Of a stretch of 64,000 bases of DNA, positions 35,711 through 46,845 are shown piece by piece. Location of the stretch: NCBI RefSeq assembly GCF_963576615.1, contig NC_088711.1:62715248-62779247 (forward strand), in the 5' to 3' direction. The DNA comes from Watersipora subatra. Taxonomy: Eukaryota; Bryozoa; Gymnolaemata; Cheilostomatida; Watersiporidae. The translations under genes and the position numbers were made by a program. Position 1 is the stretch's first letter; each line of letters opens with the position of its first letter. The notes beneath the pieces were generated by a model. It worked only from the letters and a program-made list of their open reading frames with translations. It was not told where the DNA came from and made no database searches.

Positions 35711-37185
35711 AGATCAGGAGTGTTAATAAAGTACAGAGAATAAGTATATGTACAATTATTATAAAGTGCTGTAAGAGATCATCAAGAGTGTTAATAAAGT
35801 ACTGAGAATAAGTATATGTACAATTATTATAAAGTGCTGTAAGAGATCATCAGGTGTGGTAAAAAAGTACAGAGAATAAGTATGTGTACAATTATTATAA
35901 AGTGTAGTAAAAGACCATCAAGAGTGTTAATAAAATACAGAGAATAAGTATGTGTACAATTATTATAAAGTGTAGTAAGAGATCATCAAGAGTGTTAATA
36001 AAGTACAGAGAATAAGTATGTGTACAATTATTCTAAAGTGCTGTAAAAGATCATCAGGAGTGTTAATAAAGTACTGAGAATAAGTATGTGTACAATTATT
36101 ATAAAGTGCTGTAAGAGAACATCAGGAGTATTAATAAAGTACAGAGAATAAGTATATGTACAATTATTATAAAGTGCTGTAAGAGATCATCAAGAGTGTT
36201 AATAAAGTACAGAGAATAAGTATATGTACAATTATTATAAAGTGCTGTCAGAGATCATCAGGATTGTTAATAAAGTACAGAGAATAAGTATATGTACAAT
36301 TATTATAAAGTGTAGTAAGAGATCATCAGGAGTGTTATTAAAGTACAGATAATAAGTATATGTACAATTATTATAAAGTGCTGTAAGAGATCATCAAGAG
36401 TGTTAATAAAGTACTGAGAATAAGTATGTGTACAATTATTATAAAGTGCTGTAAGAGATCATCAGGATTGTTAATAAAGTACAGAGAATAAGTATATGTA
36501 CAATTATTATAAAGTGTAGTAAGAGATCATCAAGAGTGTTAATAAAGTACTGAGAATAAGTATATGTACAATTATTTTAAAGTGCTGTCAGAGATCATCA
36601 AGAGTGTTAATAAAGTACTGAGAATAAGTATATGTACAATTATTATAAAGTGCTGTAAGAGATCATCAGGTGTGGTAAAAAAGTACAGAGAATAAGTATG
36701 TGTACAATTATTATAAAGTGTAGTAAAAGTCCATCAAGAGTGTTAATAAAATACAGAGAATAAGTATGTGTACAATTATTATAAAGTGTAGTAAGAGATC
36801 ATCAAGAGTGTTAATAAAGTACAGAGAATAAGTATGTGTACAATTATTCTAAAGTGCTGTAAAAGATCATCAGGAGTGTTAATAAAGTACAGAGAATAAG
36901 TATATGTACAATTATTATAAAGTGCTGTAAGAGATCATCAGGAGTATTAATAAAGTACAGAGAATAAGTATATGTACAATTATTATAAAGTGCTGTAAAA
37001 GATCATCAAGAGTGTTAATAAAGTACAGAGAATAAGTATATGTACAATTATTATAAAGTGCTGTCAGAGATCATCAGGAGTGTTAATAAAGTACAGAGAA
37101 TAAGTATATGTACAATTATTATAAAGTGTAGTAAGAGATCATCAGGAGTGTTATTAAAGTACAGATAATAAGTATATGTACATCT
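35711..37185 (-). repeat. 68-bp satellite, right array of A
   Basis: About 21 copies of the same unit as 31165-33655, in inverse orientation (for example GAGATCATCAAGAGTGTTAA). Shorter than the left array, so the two arms have changed copy number independently. Confidence 0.95.
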
Positions 37186-37248
37186 AATCTGATTGTATGT
37201 CTTACTTTTACTATATCTCACTAAAAATAATGTATGTTTTGATTGTAG

Positions 37249-37299
37249 ACAGTTCATTCTCATTCGACAATGAAAGAAGAAGAAGAAAATTGGGATTGA
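37249..37299 (+). pseudogene. Orphan terminal exon of the WGYC gene, right arm of A
   Basis: Identical peptide to 31050-31100 (TVHSHSTMKEEEENWD, stop), preceded by TTTTGATTGTAG. Upstream exons are absent. Confidence 0.6.
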
Positions 37300-37455
37300 A
37301 TGAAATTCAATAGTCTTTTTTATATTATGTTTTAGCATTTTTATATACAAAACTTTTATTCAATAACATATCCATTGATAGTAAGTTTAAATCCCTATGA
37401 TATATCATCAAATAAACTATATAAAATTTAATCATAATATCATTTCCTTAACTCA

Positions 37456-38079
37456 TTACTGTCTTGATATACAGAGTTTATAATCTTTGTTTAATTTCTC
37501 TCTGAATTCCTTCAGATTGCATGCTCCGTCAATTCTGAAAAGATTTAATCCTGATGAAGACTTAGAGTTCATGTAAATCTCACTTCGATCCAATATCATG
37601 AGAGCTGGTGTCAACCATTGAAATGATGAGGGAATGTTATACTTTTGAGGATCGATGATCGAACATAATACCACACGCTCTCCCTTACGTTCAACGAAGA
37701 ATTGCAACGCAATCTCACAATTGTCATTTTCTTCAGACTTATTTGCTTGTATTACTTCTAACGAAGCTGGAATATCCAAAACTTTTAGATCAATCCATTT
37801 CCATGGTTCTTGCATTTCCTCGGTTTTAAAAACTGTTGCAATAGGTGACGTAATTTTCTCATCTCCTTCCATATAATTTTCCTTGGATTCGAATATCCGC
37901 TTTACTACCGAACTTTTTCTTGATGATCTTCGTAATGACGTAGTTCTGTTCAATCTAGACTTGGTTGGTCTTCTATACTCTCTTTGTTTCATATTCAATT
38001 GGGAAGTTCTTTCAGAAATAATGTCGATATTCATACTATTGGAAGTTGACTCCTCAGAAGCTCCAGTAACAATCAACAC
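37456..38079 (-). CDS. Gene 2 of element A, basic protein of unknown function
   Basis: Open for 207 codons. The first ATG is at 38034, giving 192 residues; the codons before it follow a possible acceptor, TTATTAG. The N-terminal third is rich in Arg, Lys and Ser (KQREYRRPTKSRLNRTTSLR), suggesting nuclear or nucleic-acid contact. The C-terminal two thirds look globular: PWKWIDLKVLDIPASLEVIQ, then CEIALQFFVERKGERVVLCS, SFQWLTPALMILDRSEIYMN and LKEFREKLNKDYKLCI. I recognise no family. It differs from the copy in B by only three residues (I/L, D/E, N/K), and neither has a stop. It faces gene 1 head-to-head. Confidence 0.6.
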   Translation of the reverse strand: MLIVTGASEESTSNSMNIDIISERTSQLNMKQREYRRPTKSRLNRTTSLRRSSRKSSVVKRIFESKENYMEGDEKITSPIATVFKTEEMQEPWKWIDLKVLDIPASLEVIQANKSEENDNCEIALQFFVERKGERVVLCSIIDPQKYNIPSSFQWLTPALMILDRSEIYMNSKSSSGLNLFRIDGACNLKEFREKLNKDYKLCISRQ

Positions 38080-38142
38080 TAACTAATAATACTTCATCAA
38101 TTTATACATTATCTTTAAAAAAGTAGTGGAACCATAACAGCG

Positions 38143-38487
38143 ATGGATAATTTCAGAATTTATGAAGTTTACAATCAAAATGAATATTCGTTCGCGGACA
38201 CATCATTCTCATTCGGGATCGGAAAAAAGAAAATACATACAAGCTCCGACGATCTCGAAATCCATCCGCCACCGTCCGTCAACCCGTCGCCACCGAGCTC
38301 TCCGTCAATCCCCGAAACGGCACGGAAGAGCGACCTCTACCGGACGCCAACGAAATCCGATAATCCCAAATACAACCGCGAATCGTCTCGCGGCCCGACT
38401 CACCACTCGGCCACCGACACCACCACCGCGACGTCACCAACCAACTCACACCATTACTCGCACCACGAATCACACAGCTCGCCATGA
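38143..38487 (+). CDS. Gene 1 of element A, Pro/Ser/His-rich protein
   Basis: 114 codons from ATG: MDNFRIYEVYNQNEYSFADT, then SFSFGIGKKKIHTSSDDLEI, then a low-complexity tail (PPPSVNPSPPSSPS ... NSHHYSHHESHSSP). GC content rises sharply and CpG is frequent, unlike the surrounding AT-rich DNA; this also keeps two other frames open (130 codons at 38162 and 68 on the other strand). It is transcribed toward the element tip from a short divergent promoter shared with gene 2. Function unknown. Confidence 0.5.
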   Translation: MDNFRIYEVYNQNEYSFADTSFSFGIGKKKIHTSSDDLEIHPPPSVNPSPPSSPSIPETARKSDLYRTPTKSDNPKYNRESSRGPTHHSATDTTTATSPTNSHHYSHHESHSSP

Positions 38488-38615
38488 CTCACACCATGAC
38501 TCAACACCGCCTAGCTCCGCCCCCCAACTGTCAATCAAACAGATCCTGATGTGATGTCACTTCCTGCTCCCTAAGCTCCGCCTATTATGGGTAGATCTGC
38601 TCTCACTATACTACT
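38488..38615. repeat. Terminal 130 bp of A (right TIR tip)
   Basis: GC-box-like GGGGGGCGGAGC, a CRE-like TGACATCACATCA and CTAGGCGGAG words lie within the last 130 bp and recur in all four arm tips. The terminal 40 bp of left and right arms differ at one position. Confidence 0.7.
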
Positions 38616-39060
38616 AGCGCTAATCTTTCAAATAGCTAATCAGGAAACAAATGGGTTCTTTCTAAATCTAATTATAATTAATCATTAGACACGCCCTCAA
38701 ACTTCAATTGTTACTCTGACCACTAGTATTGTTATAATTGAGCTTGTTATCGAACAGTTTCAGGTTTTTATAAAAGTTAGGACGTTTTACTTATGGATGA
38801 AACCGCTACTGACATTTTAGTATAATGTCTATCACAAGGATTCAATCAAGATTTATACAATATTTCAATAAACTTTTAACACAGCCATGATGACCTGGGC
38901 TACTTGTCACAATAGCGTTTAAGGATGATTTGTCTATTGATACACTCATATTGTCTGTGAGTGGAACTTGGTCTAGCTGTAAGCATTTACTATATGTCCA
39001 TCAGCTGTATGTAATATATGAGAGCACCTGCACACCTTAGTCACACTTTGTTGTAAACAG

Positions 39061-39120
39061 GAGCCCAAAGGAGAGGCAGAAACTGATAGGAGACGCAGGC
39101 GTTCTGAAGGCTATGAATGA
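39061..39120 (+). CDS. WD40-repeat protein, terminal exon
   Basis: After the acceptor TTTGTTGTAAACAG the phase-0 frame reads EPKGEAETDRRRRRSEGYE and stops with TGA, joining directly to ...QTKKR of the exon ending at 30230. The result is a short charged tail after the propeller. AATAAA at 39506-39511 may be the poly(A) signal. Splicing across element A would therefore keep the protein intact. Confidence 0.55.
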   Translation, partial: EPKGEAETDRRRRRSEGYE

Positions 39121-41665
39121 TAGCGGTTGAGGAGTCAGGCAGTGGTGACACAAAAAACTGTTTAACATTTAATTGCAGAGTGCAACTCTCTCTGAAACAG
39201 TTGTTATTGTCCCCCTCCTCTATTTTACTCCAGTAGAGTTGTATGTCCACCCCAAATAGTCTGGAGTGAAAATACTGATGTATCTTACAGGAAATTCATT
39301 AACAAGTTGTAGCTGACCTAATTTTGTTATAAAGTGTTGCTCAGTTTATCTTTTTTAGTTATATATATTTATTTTATTTAAATATTACTTTTCTTTTGTT
39401 GATTGCGAGATTCTGTGATAAAGACACACCAACACTTGATGCAGTTAGTACTCATAGTATGCTATATTATTTGTTTTGTTTAATCTTATATACTATCATC
39501 AATTAAATAAATAAGTTCACTGTCACTTTATAACTTTATGATTCTTTATGACTCCTTGAGGAAAAACAACAGGGCTAGTAACACAGGGCATTAGTGTTTT
39601 TCTTGTAGTGCAGATGCTGAAGACATCTAGCGACTTTTTAAAAAAGCTAAAGAATGCGCGACATCTTGTCGTACATTACTTTGTAATCACCAGGGGTTTT
39701 ATTGGTGCTGCTCGAGGACCGGGTTTAGTATTCCTTCTCTATATTTCTGTATCAAATGGAGCCTTCATTAACTTGCTGCAAGCCACAATTACATCGTTTA
39801 ACAGTGTACAAATCAGTGGGTGGTTTCAAATAAGTGTTCAAGCTAGGGTCTTGGAATGTTAGAAGCTGCCCGCTCTAAAAACACAGACTCTGTGCTGTCT
39901 ATGAAGTTATGAAAGGGGGTTTATCTATGACTCAGGTGACTACTAACAAGCCATAAAATACTGTACAAAAGTGTTTGTTTTTGTTCAAGCACTACAGCAA
40001 TCACCAGAATATCTATCTTTGCGACAGTGCATTCAGCCTAACAATTCTGTTTCTTTATAGAACTGCTTAGAGAGGTCTGCACCATAATCACAGGCTGAAT
40101 AAGACCAAATTAGCATATTTATTTTCACTATCAGTGAGAATACATCAAAATCTTTATTAACCCAGTTTTTGTGAACAAGAGCAACTGTAACTGAATTCAG
40201 GTGATCAAAATCTGTGTTTATATGTCAGTTTGACTAGTGCAGACAGAAAAGGCAACTCTCAATAACCAGCTCTTCCTATGCTATTGGGAAAAGGCCCATT
40301 TGATGGCCCTTGGAATTCTGCAAGCAATTGTGTGCATTTATTTTATTGCATCGAAATTATATGGCTCATTCTGTCTTGATTGAATGGGATGTTGAACAGC
40401 TTTTAGTATTAGGCTATTAGCTTTGAGGTTAAAGCATTCAAAGTATGGCATAGAGCAGCTGAGCAGCATGAAATCGCTTTGTTTGTTTAGTGTAAGCCGA
40501 GATTAAAATTCTAAATAGGCTCCATTGTCAATGCATTCTAAAATTGGCTAATTCTATGTGTGCTTATGACACGGTCTAGTGATTCATATGTTCAATCTGT
40601 TCATACCTAACAAAGCTTGGGCGAAGATGATAACAGGTGCAAGCTATAGAGTTGTCGCGGTGGCCTATACGGATAGCAAGTACCTGGAGCGGGGTAGCTT
40701 GATCAAGTCCTAAATGTTATATAGTCGTGGATTTTTGCATGTGGTTCTCACTAGCATAGCGGATTACTGCTATTGCAAACACTACTATGTGGGATATATT
40801 ACAAGTCGGTTGATCTTACCAAGTTTGATTATTTACATATGGCTATATTCGTGTACTACGTATTTTAGTCAATGGCTTAGTAACACTTGTGATTAATTGT
40901 TGTAAATACAAGAATAGCTTAGTAGGGATTGTGCGAGACGGAGCGTCTTTGGAAGCTCTCTTATAACTCTTAGATATCTTTCTATGCATATCATATCTTG
41001 TTCTTACTGCATTGTTTCATACTAACATAACATACGTACTGACCTGATTTATCGGCGCTAAGGAACTCGGCTGCCCCAGGCGTTGCTGGCATACCTACCA
41101 ACTCTCACTCCTTTTCCCACTCCAGGGTTGGCAGGTCTGGTTGCTGGGTATGTTTTTATAGATACCGAGTGGTAGATTTTATGGAAGTTTTTTGTTTAAA
41201 GTCCCTGCAGTTTCTTACTTTAGTTTTAAAATGAATAGTCGGCGCTAAGGACCTCGGCCGCCTCAAGCGTTGCTGGGTATGTTTTGGTTTCATATATTTA
41301 ATAGGTCAGATGTCAGGTATTTATTAGGATTTATTGGCAAGGTACAAGATACAATAAACAAGATGCACATACGCTATTGAGCTTGTGCTAACACGTGACC
41401 GGAAAACGGAAACTGCTTATATACTGCAATCTATAACATCTTCCTTCTAAACCTTACTGTTTAAACCATAAACGGTAGATCAAAACTTGTAACATGTGAT
41501 TGTCTTGACCGCTCGAAAAACAAAAAATAAAAAACTACAACAAACTTACACGCACTACTACTGAAAAACTACAATATCTAAGTAAGACACGGGATTCCAC
41601 CCAAGGCCCTGGACAAACCGCCCAAGAGCATGAGGTGTCAACCCCACCACAACCTTAGGAGCTGC
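39121..41665. other. 3' UTR and unassigned sequence; possible LTR remnant at its right end
   Basis: No further exon is supported. From about 41050 to 41275 the phrase CGGCGCTAAGGACCTCGG occurs twice, each followed by GCGTTGCTGGGTATG-like words. The sequence up to 41600 may be the LTR/3' end of the Gypsy element that follows, but no paired LTR is visible. Confidence 0.35.
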
Positions 41666-44400
41666 TCATGAGCACTCATATTGATCGAAATACGCAGGCC
41701 TCTTTAGTTCTCTGTCAAATCTAGACCGCGTTACCAACGGACTCAAAGCGGGGACAGTTGGCGGTGCGCTCGCGACGCTAGCCGGCGGTTCATCAGAACC
41801 CCCTGGTACGCTCGCGCGAACTCTGTTTTGATCCCCAGCATTGGCATTTTTTACAATCTCAGACCCATTGTTGCCCATAGGAAAATCTCTAGGATGAATT
41901 GGCTTGTTGACTTGACTACTTCGTATATCTACACCGTTTCGTCTAAAGAGCTTGTTATCGTCTGTCTTTACTAAATAAGATCTATCACTATGTGTACCCT
42001 CAATCTCACCTTGTATCCATTTATCTTTGGCAGTTCTGAAATGCATTTTTCCTTTGATCTAAACCCTTCTTTCTAAGGGCCAGCCATCCTATCATGGTAA
42101 TACTTATCCTTTGATTTACGTTCGCCCAGTGCTAATCCGACATCACTTAACTCGTAGGTCTGAACTTGGTACCTAACTTCCGGGAGCGGCAGGCTGTCAC
42201 GTAAAGAGCGCCCTTGCAACAATTGGGCAAGGGAAGGCAAGCCCTCTCCAATAGGGGTGTTGCGAAGCGTAGACAACCAAGCCCACCAGTCCGCACATCG
42301 GCCCATCATAAACTTTACTGTCCCAATAGTGCGCTCCACTTGGCCGTTTCCTGATGGGTGAAGCGAGGAACTAGTTACATGTTTGGTACTTTTTGAATTA
42401 CATTATTCTCTGAAATACAAAGACGAGAACTGAGGACCGTTATCCGATACTAGTACCTGTGGAGTTCCAAAATCAGAAAACACTTGTGATAGTGCTTGTG
42501 CCACAGTTTTAGCAGTGGTAGTTTTTAATTCTTTCACCGCAGGCCATTTAGAAAGAGAATCTACTAACATAAGCTACTCCTTACTTTTGAAACTAAATAA
42601 ATCGACACCCACTTTCTGAAATGGGAAGTCTGGGATTGGTACTGGAAGCAGTGGTTCCTTCCTACCTTTTCTTTTCACTGTACGACAAGGCTCACAAGCC
42701 AGGCATTTATCTTCTATACGTCGTTTTAGGCCAGGCCAAAAAACAGCTGTCTGAACGTGTTGCATTGTTTTAGTTATACCCTGATGAACCGAATGAAATG
42801 CTTCTAAAACCTCATTTCTCAAAGTCACTGGAATTACGAGTCTACTGCCATAAAATACAATACCACCTACCTCAACTAGGTTATTTCTCAGACTCCAAAA
42901 GGGTAAAGCTCGACTTGGGCATGCTCGTCTAGGTGTTGGCCACCCTTCCATGATGAACTGTAACACAACCGCCATCTCTTCATCATTACTCATAGCCTGG
43001 GCATACTTACCCATGGTTTCTTCCAATCTAATTACAACCTTGCATACCTGCATCAGCGGATCTGGTCCCAGATCTTCTACCAGTCCCGTACTTGCAGGGC
43101 ACGTTCTGAATAGAATATCAGATATCACCATATCCTTACCAGGAACATAAGTCAGCGTGATTGAATAACTTAGCAGCTCTAGTCGCATTGCTGCCAGCCT
43201 AGGTGAAAGTGTAGCTATCTCTTTTTCCATGATACCCAACAGCGGTTTGTGGTCCGTGGCAATTGTGACATGTCTGCTCAAACAGTAATATCTGAATCGT
43301 TTGCATGCAAAAACTGTAGCCAACAGCTCTTTCTCGATTTGCGAGTACCTCTGTTGGGTTTCTGTAAAAGACTTGGCCACAAACTCAATGGGCCTACCAC
43401 CCTGTATAAGTACTGCCCCCAAAGAATGAGAGCTAGCATCAACTGAAAGGGTTACTGGAGCTTTAAGATCAAAATAAGAAAGAGTAGGAGCATCCAGCAT
43501 ACTCTTTTTTAAGGCATCAAAAGCCTGTGCTTGCTGGATCTCCCATATAAATTCCTTCGACTTTTTGCACACCTCTCTCAAAGGGTAAGTCAATTCAGAC
43601 AGTCCTGCAATGAATTTGGACAAGTAGTTTATAAACCCGAGTACCCTCTCAACTGCTTTGCTATCGTTGGGTACGACCATGTTCTTCACCGCACTTACCT
43701 TGTCGGCTCCAGGCCGGACGCCGTGCTCAGACAAATCATGACCTAAAAAAGTCACCACTTGCTGTCCAAAAACACTTTTCTCCTTGTTCAGTGTGAGACT
43801 AGCGCCTTTACATCACGCTAAAACCTGGTGTAACCTATTATTGTGTTCTTCTAACGTCTTAGCATGAATCAAAATATCGTCTATATAGACTTCTATTCCC
43901 TCTATGCCTTGTAGCATATCTACCATTTTGGCATAAAATAGCTTAGGTGCATTACAGATACCCATAGGGCATCTGAGATATCTAAACTTACCGTATGGTG
44001 TGACGAAACAGGTGAGTCTCGAAGACTCATAAGTCAATGGCAACTGGTGGAAGCCTTGTTTCCCATCTAAACAACTGAAATACTCAGCTCCATGTAGGCG
44101 AGCAAATATCTCTGTGCTAGCACTAATGAGACATTGTATTCTTATCAACTGAGTGTTCAAGTACTGTGGATCTAAACATATTCTGATTTTATCATTTGGT
44201 TTTCTCACAGTTACTGTTGGGCTTAGCCACTCTGAGGGCTCCTCATCCCTACATATGATACCCTCATTTTCCAGTTTATACAACTTTTCTTTGAATTTCT
44301 GTCTTATATCCTGTGGTATTGTTCTAAGCACCACAGCTTTGAGCACTGCTGTGGGTTTCAACTGTTTCAAGCTGACCCAAACCTTGGAAAACACTCTCAT
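41666..44400 (-). pseudogene. Ty3/Gypsy retrotransposon pol, decayed
   Basis: Reading on the minus strand: reverse transcriptase (GIICRDEEPSEWLSPTVTV; CLDGKQGFHQLPL; VYIDDILIHA), then RNase H (LSVDASSHSLGAVLIQGG; ATDHKPLLGI), an integrase H2C2 finger (FHSVHQG ... CLACEPCRTVKRKG) and integrase core pieces (VGVDLFSF; LVSDNGPQFSS; GNGQVERTIG), ending in a C-terminal region at 41666-42046. Premature stops interrupt it near 43811 (TGA), 42572 (TAG) and 42404 (TAA), with frameshifts near 44350 and 42060. Gag and protease are missing on the upstream side, where a microsatellite and a LINE lie. It cannot encode a working polyprotein. Confidence 0.88.
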
Positions 44401-44462
44401 AGCTTTTCACTATGTCTTCACACAGTTTTGACCAAAATTGCTATTTGACAGCTCTCTGCTCT

Positions 44463-44529
44463 CTATCTATCTATATATATTTGTATATATATATATATAC
44501 ATATTTGTATATATATATATATACATATT

Positions 44530-44576
<47 letters not shown>

Positions 44577-44640
44577 ATATATGTATATATATATACATAT
44601 ATATATATAAACATACATATATGTATATATATATATAAAT
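44463..44640. repeat. (TA)n-rich microsatellite
   Basis: Alternating TA tract with ACATATTTGTATAT interruptions at the 3' end of the LINE; the frames it opens on both strands are artefacts. Confidence 0.9.
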
Positions 44641-44698
44641 TGTTTCCTCACCCCGGATACCCCGTATGGGTGGTAAATTCTGCTGTAACTCAGGTCTC

Positions 44699-46845
44699 CT
44701 ACCGGAGACCTGGGAGTTTGAGCACTCGCCTCAAGATCTTAGCTGTTCCCAATAGCGCACTTTTCTGCAACTCACCTGAGTTGATTGTTGTTGGTATTTG
44801 GGCAAGCCACATTTTATGCGCCGGTGTTATTGCGCCCAGTGCCCCAATGACTACTGGGATTACAGTTGTTCTTACATTCCAGCAATTTTCAATTTCTTCT
44901 CCAAGAGGGAGATATTTCTCTACCTTTTCTTTTTCTTTGCTGGCTATATTGTAGTCATTGGGTACTGCTATATCTATTATAGTAGCCCTCTTGTTCTCCT
45001 TGTCTACCACCACTATATCTGGTTGGTTTGCTAGGACATGCTTGTCAGTTTGGATGTAGAAGTCCCAGAGGATCTTAGCGCGGTCATTTTCATTCACCTT
45101 ACCAGGAGCTTCCCACCAGTGTTGTGGTTTATTAAGGTCATACTCATCACATAGACTTCTATACACAATACCTGCAACATGATTATGCCGCTCAGTGTAT
45201 GCGTTCCCTGCTAGCTGCCTGCATCCACTGATGATGTGTTGGATGGTCTCAGGTGCATCTTTGCACAGTCTGCATCTAGGATCGTCTCTAGTGTGATAGA
45301 TTTTCGTTTGGAGTTGCCTTGTTGGGAGCACTTGCTCCTGGGCTGCCATGATTAGCGACTCTGTATTGGCCGTTAGGTTTCCTTTATTCAGCCACATATA
45401 TGTCTGGTGAAGATCGCCAACCTTAGATATTTGTTGGTGGTAAGCACCATGAAGAGGTTTCGTGTGCCAGTCAATTTCCTCATCATCAGGGCGTAGGTCC
45501 GTTGTAAGAGCAGCCGATTGAAATTCAGCTACCAACTTATCTGAGATGGCCATGGAGGCTGCATATGATTTGATGCTTTGCTCCTCCTCTTTCACTGTCT
45601 GCTGTACACTTTTGAGTCCCCTACCGCCATCTTTCCTATCAAGATACAATCTAGTAGTATCAGATTTTTGGTGGGATGCTCCATGCATGGTCAGCAGTTT
45701 ACGAGTTGCTATATCTGTTTCTTTGATGGCTTCCTCAGTCCACTTTTTTATGCCTGCTGGATATCTTATTACTGGCAGTGCGTAGGTATTTATTGCCATG
45801 ATTTGGTTCTTGGCATTGAGCTGGCTCCGTAGGACCTGCCGAAGGCGTTTCTTGTATTCGGTAATGGCTTTGTGACGTACCTCGGCTTCGTGGTTGATGT
45901 TGCTTTGCATAATCCCCAAGTACTTGTACCCTTCTTCTATATATTTGATGGTACCATTTGGCATTCTTAGGCCATCTGTGAGCATAGAATGGCCTTTCTT
46001 AAGAATTAGCCTTCCATATTTCTCAATACCGAAGGTCATTCCGATGTCCTTGCTGTATACCTGAGTGAGGTGTATTAGCGAATCAATGTCCCTTTCTTTG
46101 TTAGTGTACAGCTTGATGTCATCCATGTAGAAGAGGTGGTTTATCTTGGTGCCACTCTTAAACTGGTACCCATATTGAGTCTCCTCCAGCATATTGCTTA
46201 GAGCGTTTAGGCATATGCAGAAGAGCAGCGGTGATAAGGAGTCACCTTGATAGATGCCTCGCTTAATTTGTACACTCGCCAGCTTCTTGCCATTAGCCTC
46301 CAGTTCCGTCTTCCATTTGGCCATTGACATCTTGATGAATGCCACAAGAGCAGGGCGAACATTGTACATACTGAGGCACTCAAGTATCCAACTATGGGGA
46401 ATTGAGTCATAGGCCTTTTTGTAGTCAATCCAAGCCATGGCAAGATTGGTTTGCCATCTCCCGCTGTCTTGACAGACCGTCCGATCCACCAGTAACTGAT
46501 GTTTAGCTCCTCGGGTGTTGCGCCCAATTCCTTTCTGAGCACTGGTCATATAGTGACTCATGTGCTCTTCCAGTTTGTCTGCAACTATTCCTGAGAGCAG
46601 TTTCCAAGTGGTGGGCAAGCACATTATTGGTCGATAGTTTTTGGGAATCGGCCCCTGCTTTGGATCTTTTATCAGAAGTACAGTTCGTCCTTTGGTCAGC
46701 CGTTCTGGATGGTCACCTTGTTCTATTAGGCATTCCATCTGCTTAGCCATTCTAGTGTGAAGTGATGTCAATTTCTTTAACCAGAAGGCTTGAATCATGT
46801 CATGGCCAGGTGCTGCCCAGTTCTTCAACATGAGATCCCTCATGG
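44699..46845 (-). CDS. R2-type non-LTR retrotransposon: RT plus restriction-like endonuclease
   Basis: About 715 codons without a stop. Order: [20 protein letters not shown] (RT fingers), [14 protein letters not shown] (motif A), [20 protein letters not shown] (motif B), [13 protein letters not shown] (catalytic motif C), YKYLGIMQ, then a zinc knuckle [18 protein letters not shown] and the R2-class restriction-like endonuclease ([31 protein letters not shown]). Target-primed reverse transcription is the family mechanism. The N-terminal DNA-binding fingers are missing. The frame continues to 47134, but its first roughly 97 codons belong to the adjacent foldback arm, so I place the 5' truncation at about 46845. 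The intact frame suggests a recent insertion. Confidence 0.88.

Larger units (their letters stand above)
30305..38615. mobile_element. Element A: giant palindromic Polinton-like element
   Basis: 8311 bp bounded by AGTAGTATAGTGAGAGCAGA and its complement, with a 6-bp TSD AGCGCT at 30299-30304 and 38616-38621. The whole element folds on itself around about 34523. From tip to centre each arm has: a GC-rich ORF region, the gene-2 region (deleted by about 572 bp in the left arm), a terminal exon of the WGYC gene, a 68-bp satellite, a conserved block with an LFTG frame, and a TTTCGCGAAA array. 6-bp TSDs, AG-initial TIRs and the protease relic in sister element B point to the Polinton/Maverick class. 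No polymerase B, integrase or capsid gene is present, so it is non-autonomous. It lies 75 bp downstream of a WD40 splice donor, in the intron. Confidence 0.85.

Noticed and set aside
38162-38554. 130-codon Arg-rich frame overlapping gene 1
   Set aside because: Probably kept open by GC-rich composition; gene 1 is preferred because its ATG faces the shared promoter, but this cannot be settled from sequence.
39608-39862. 84-codon frame after a TTTTCTTGTAG acceptor as last exon of the WD40 gene
   Set aside because: In the required phase 0 it hits a stop after three codons; the exon at 39061 joins in phase and reads through 19 codons to its stop.
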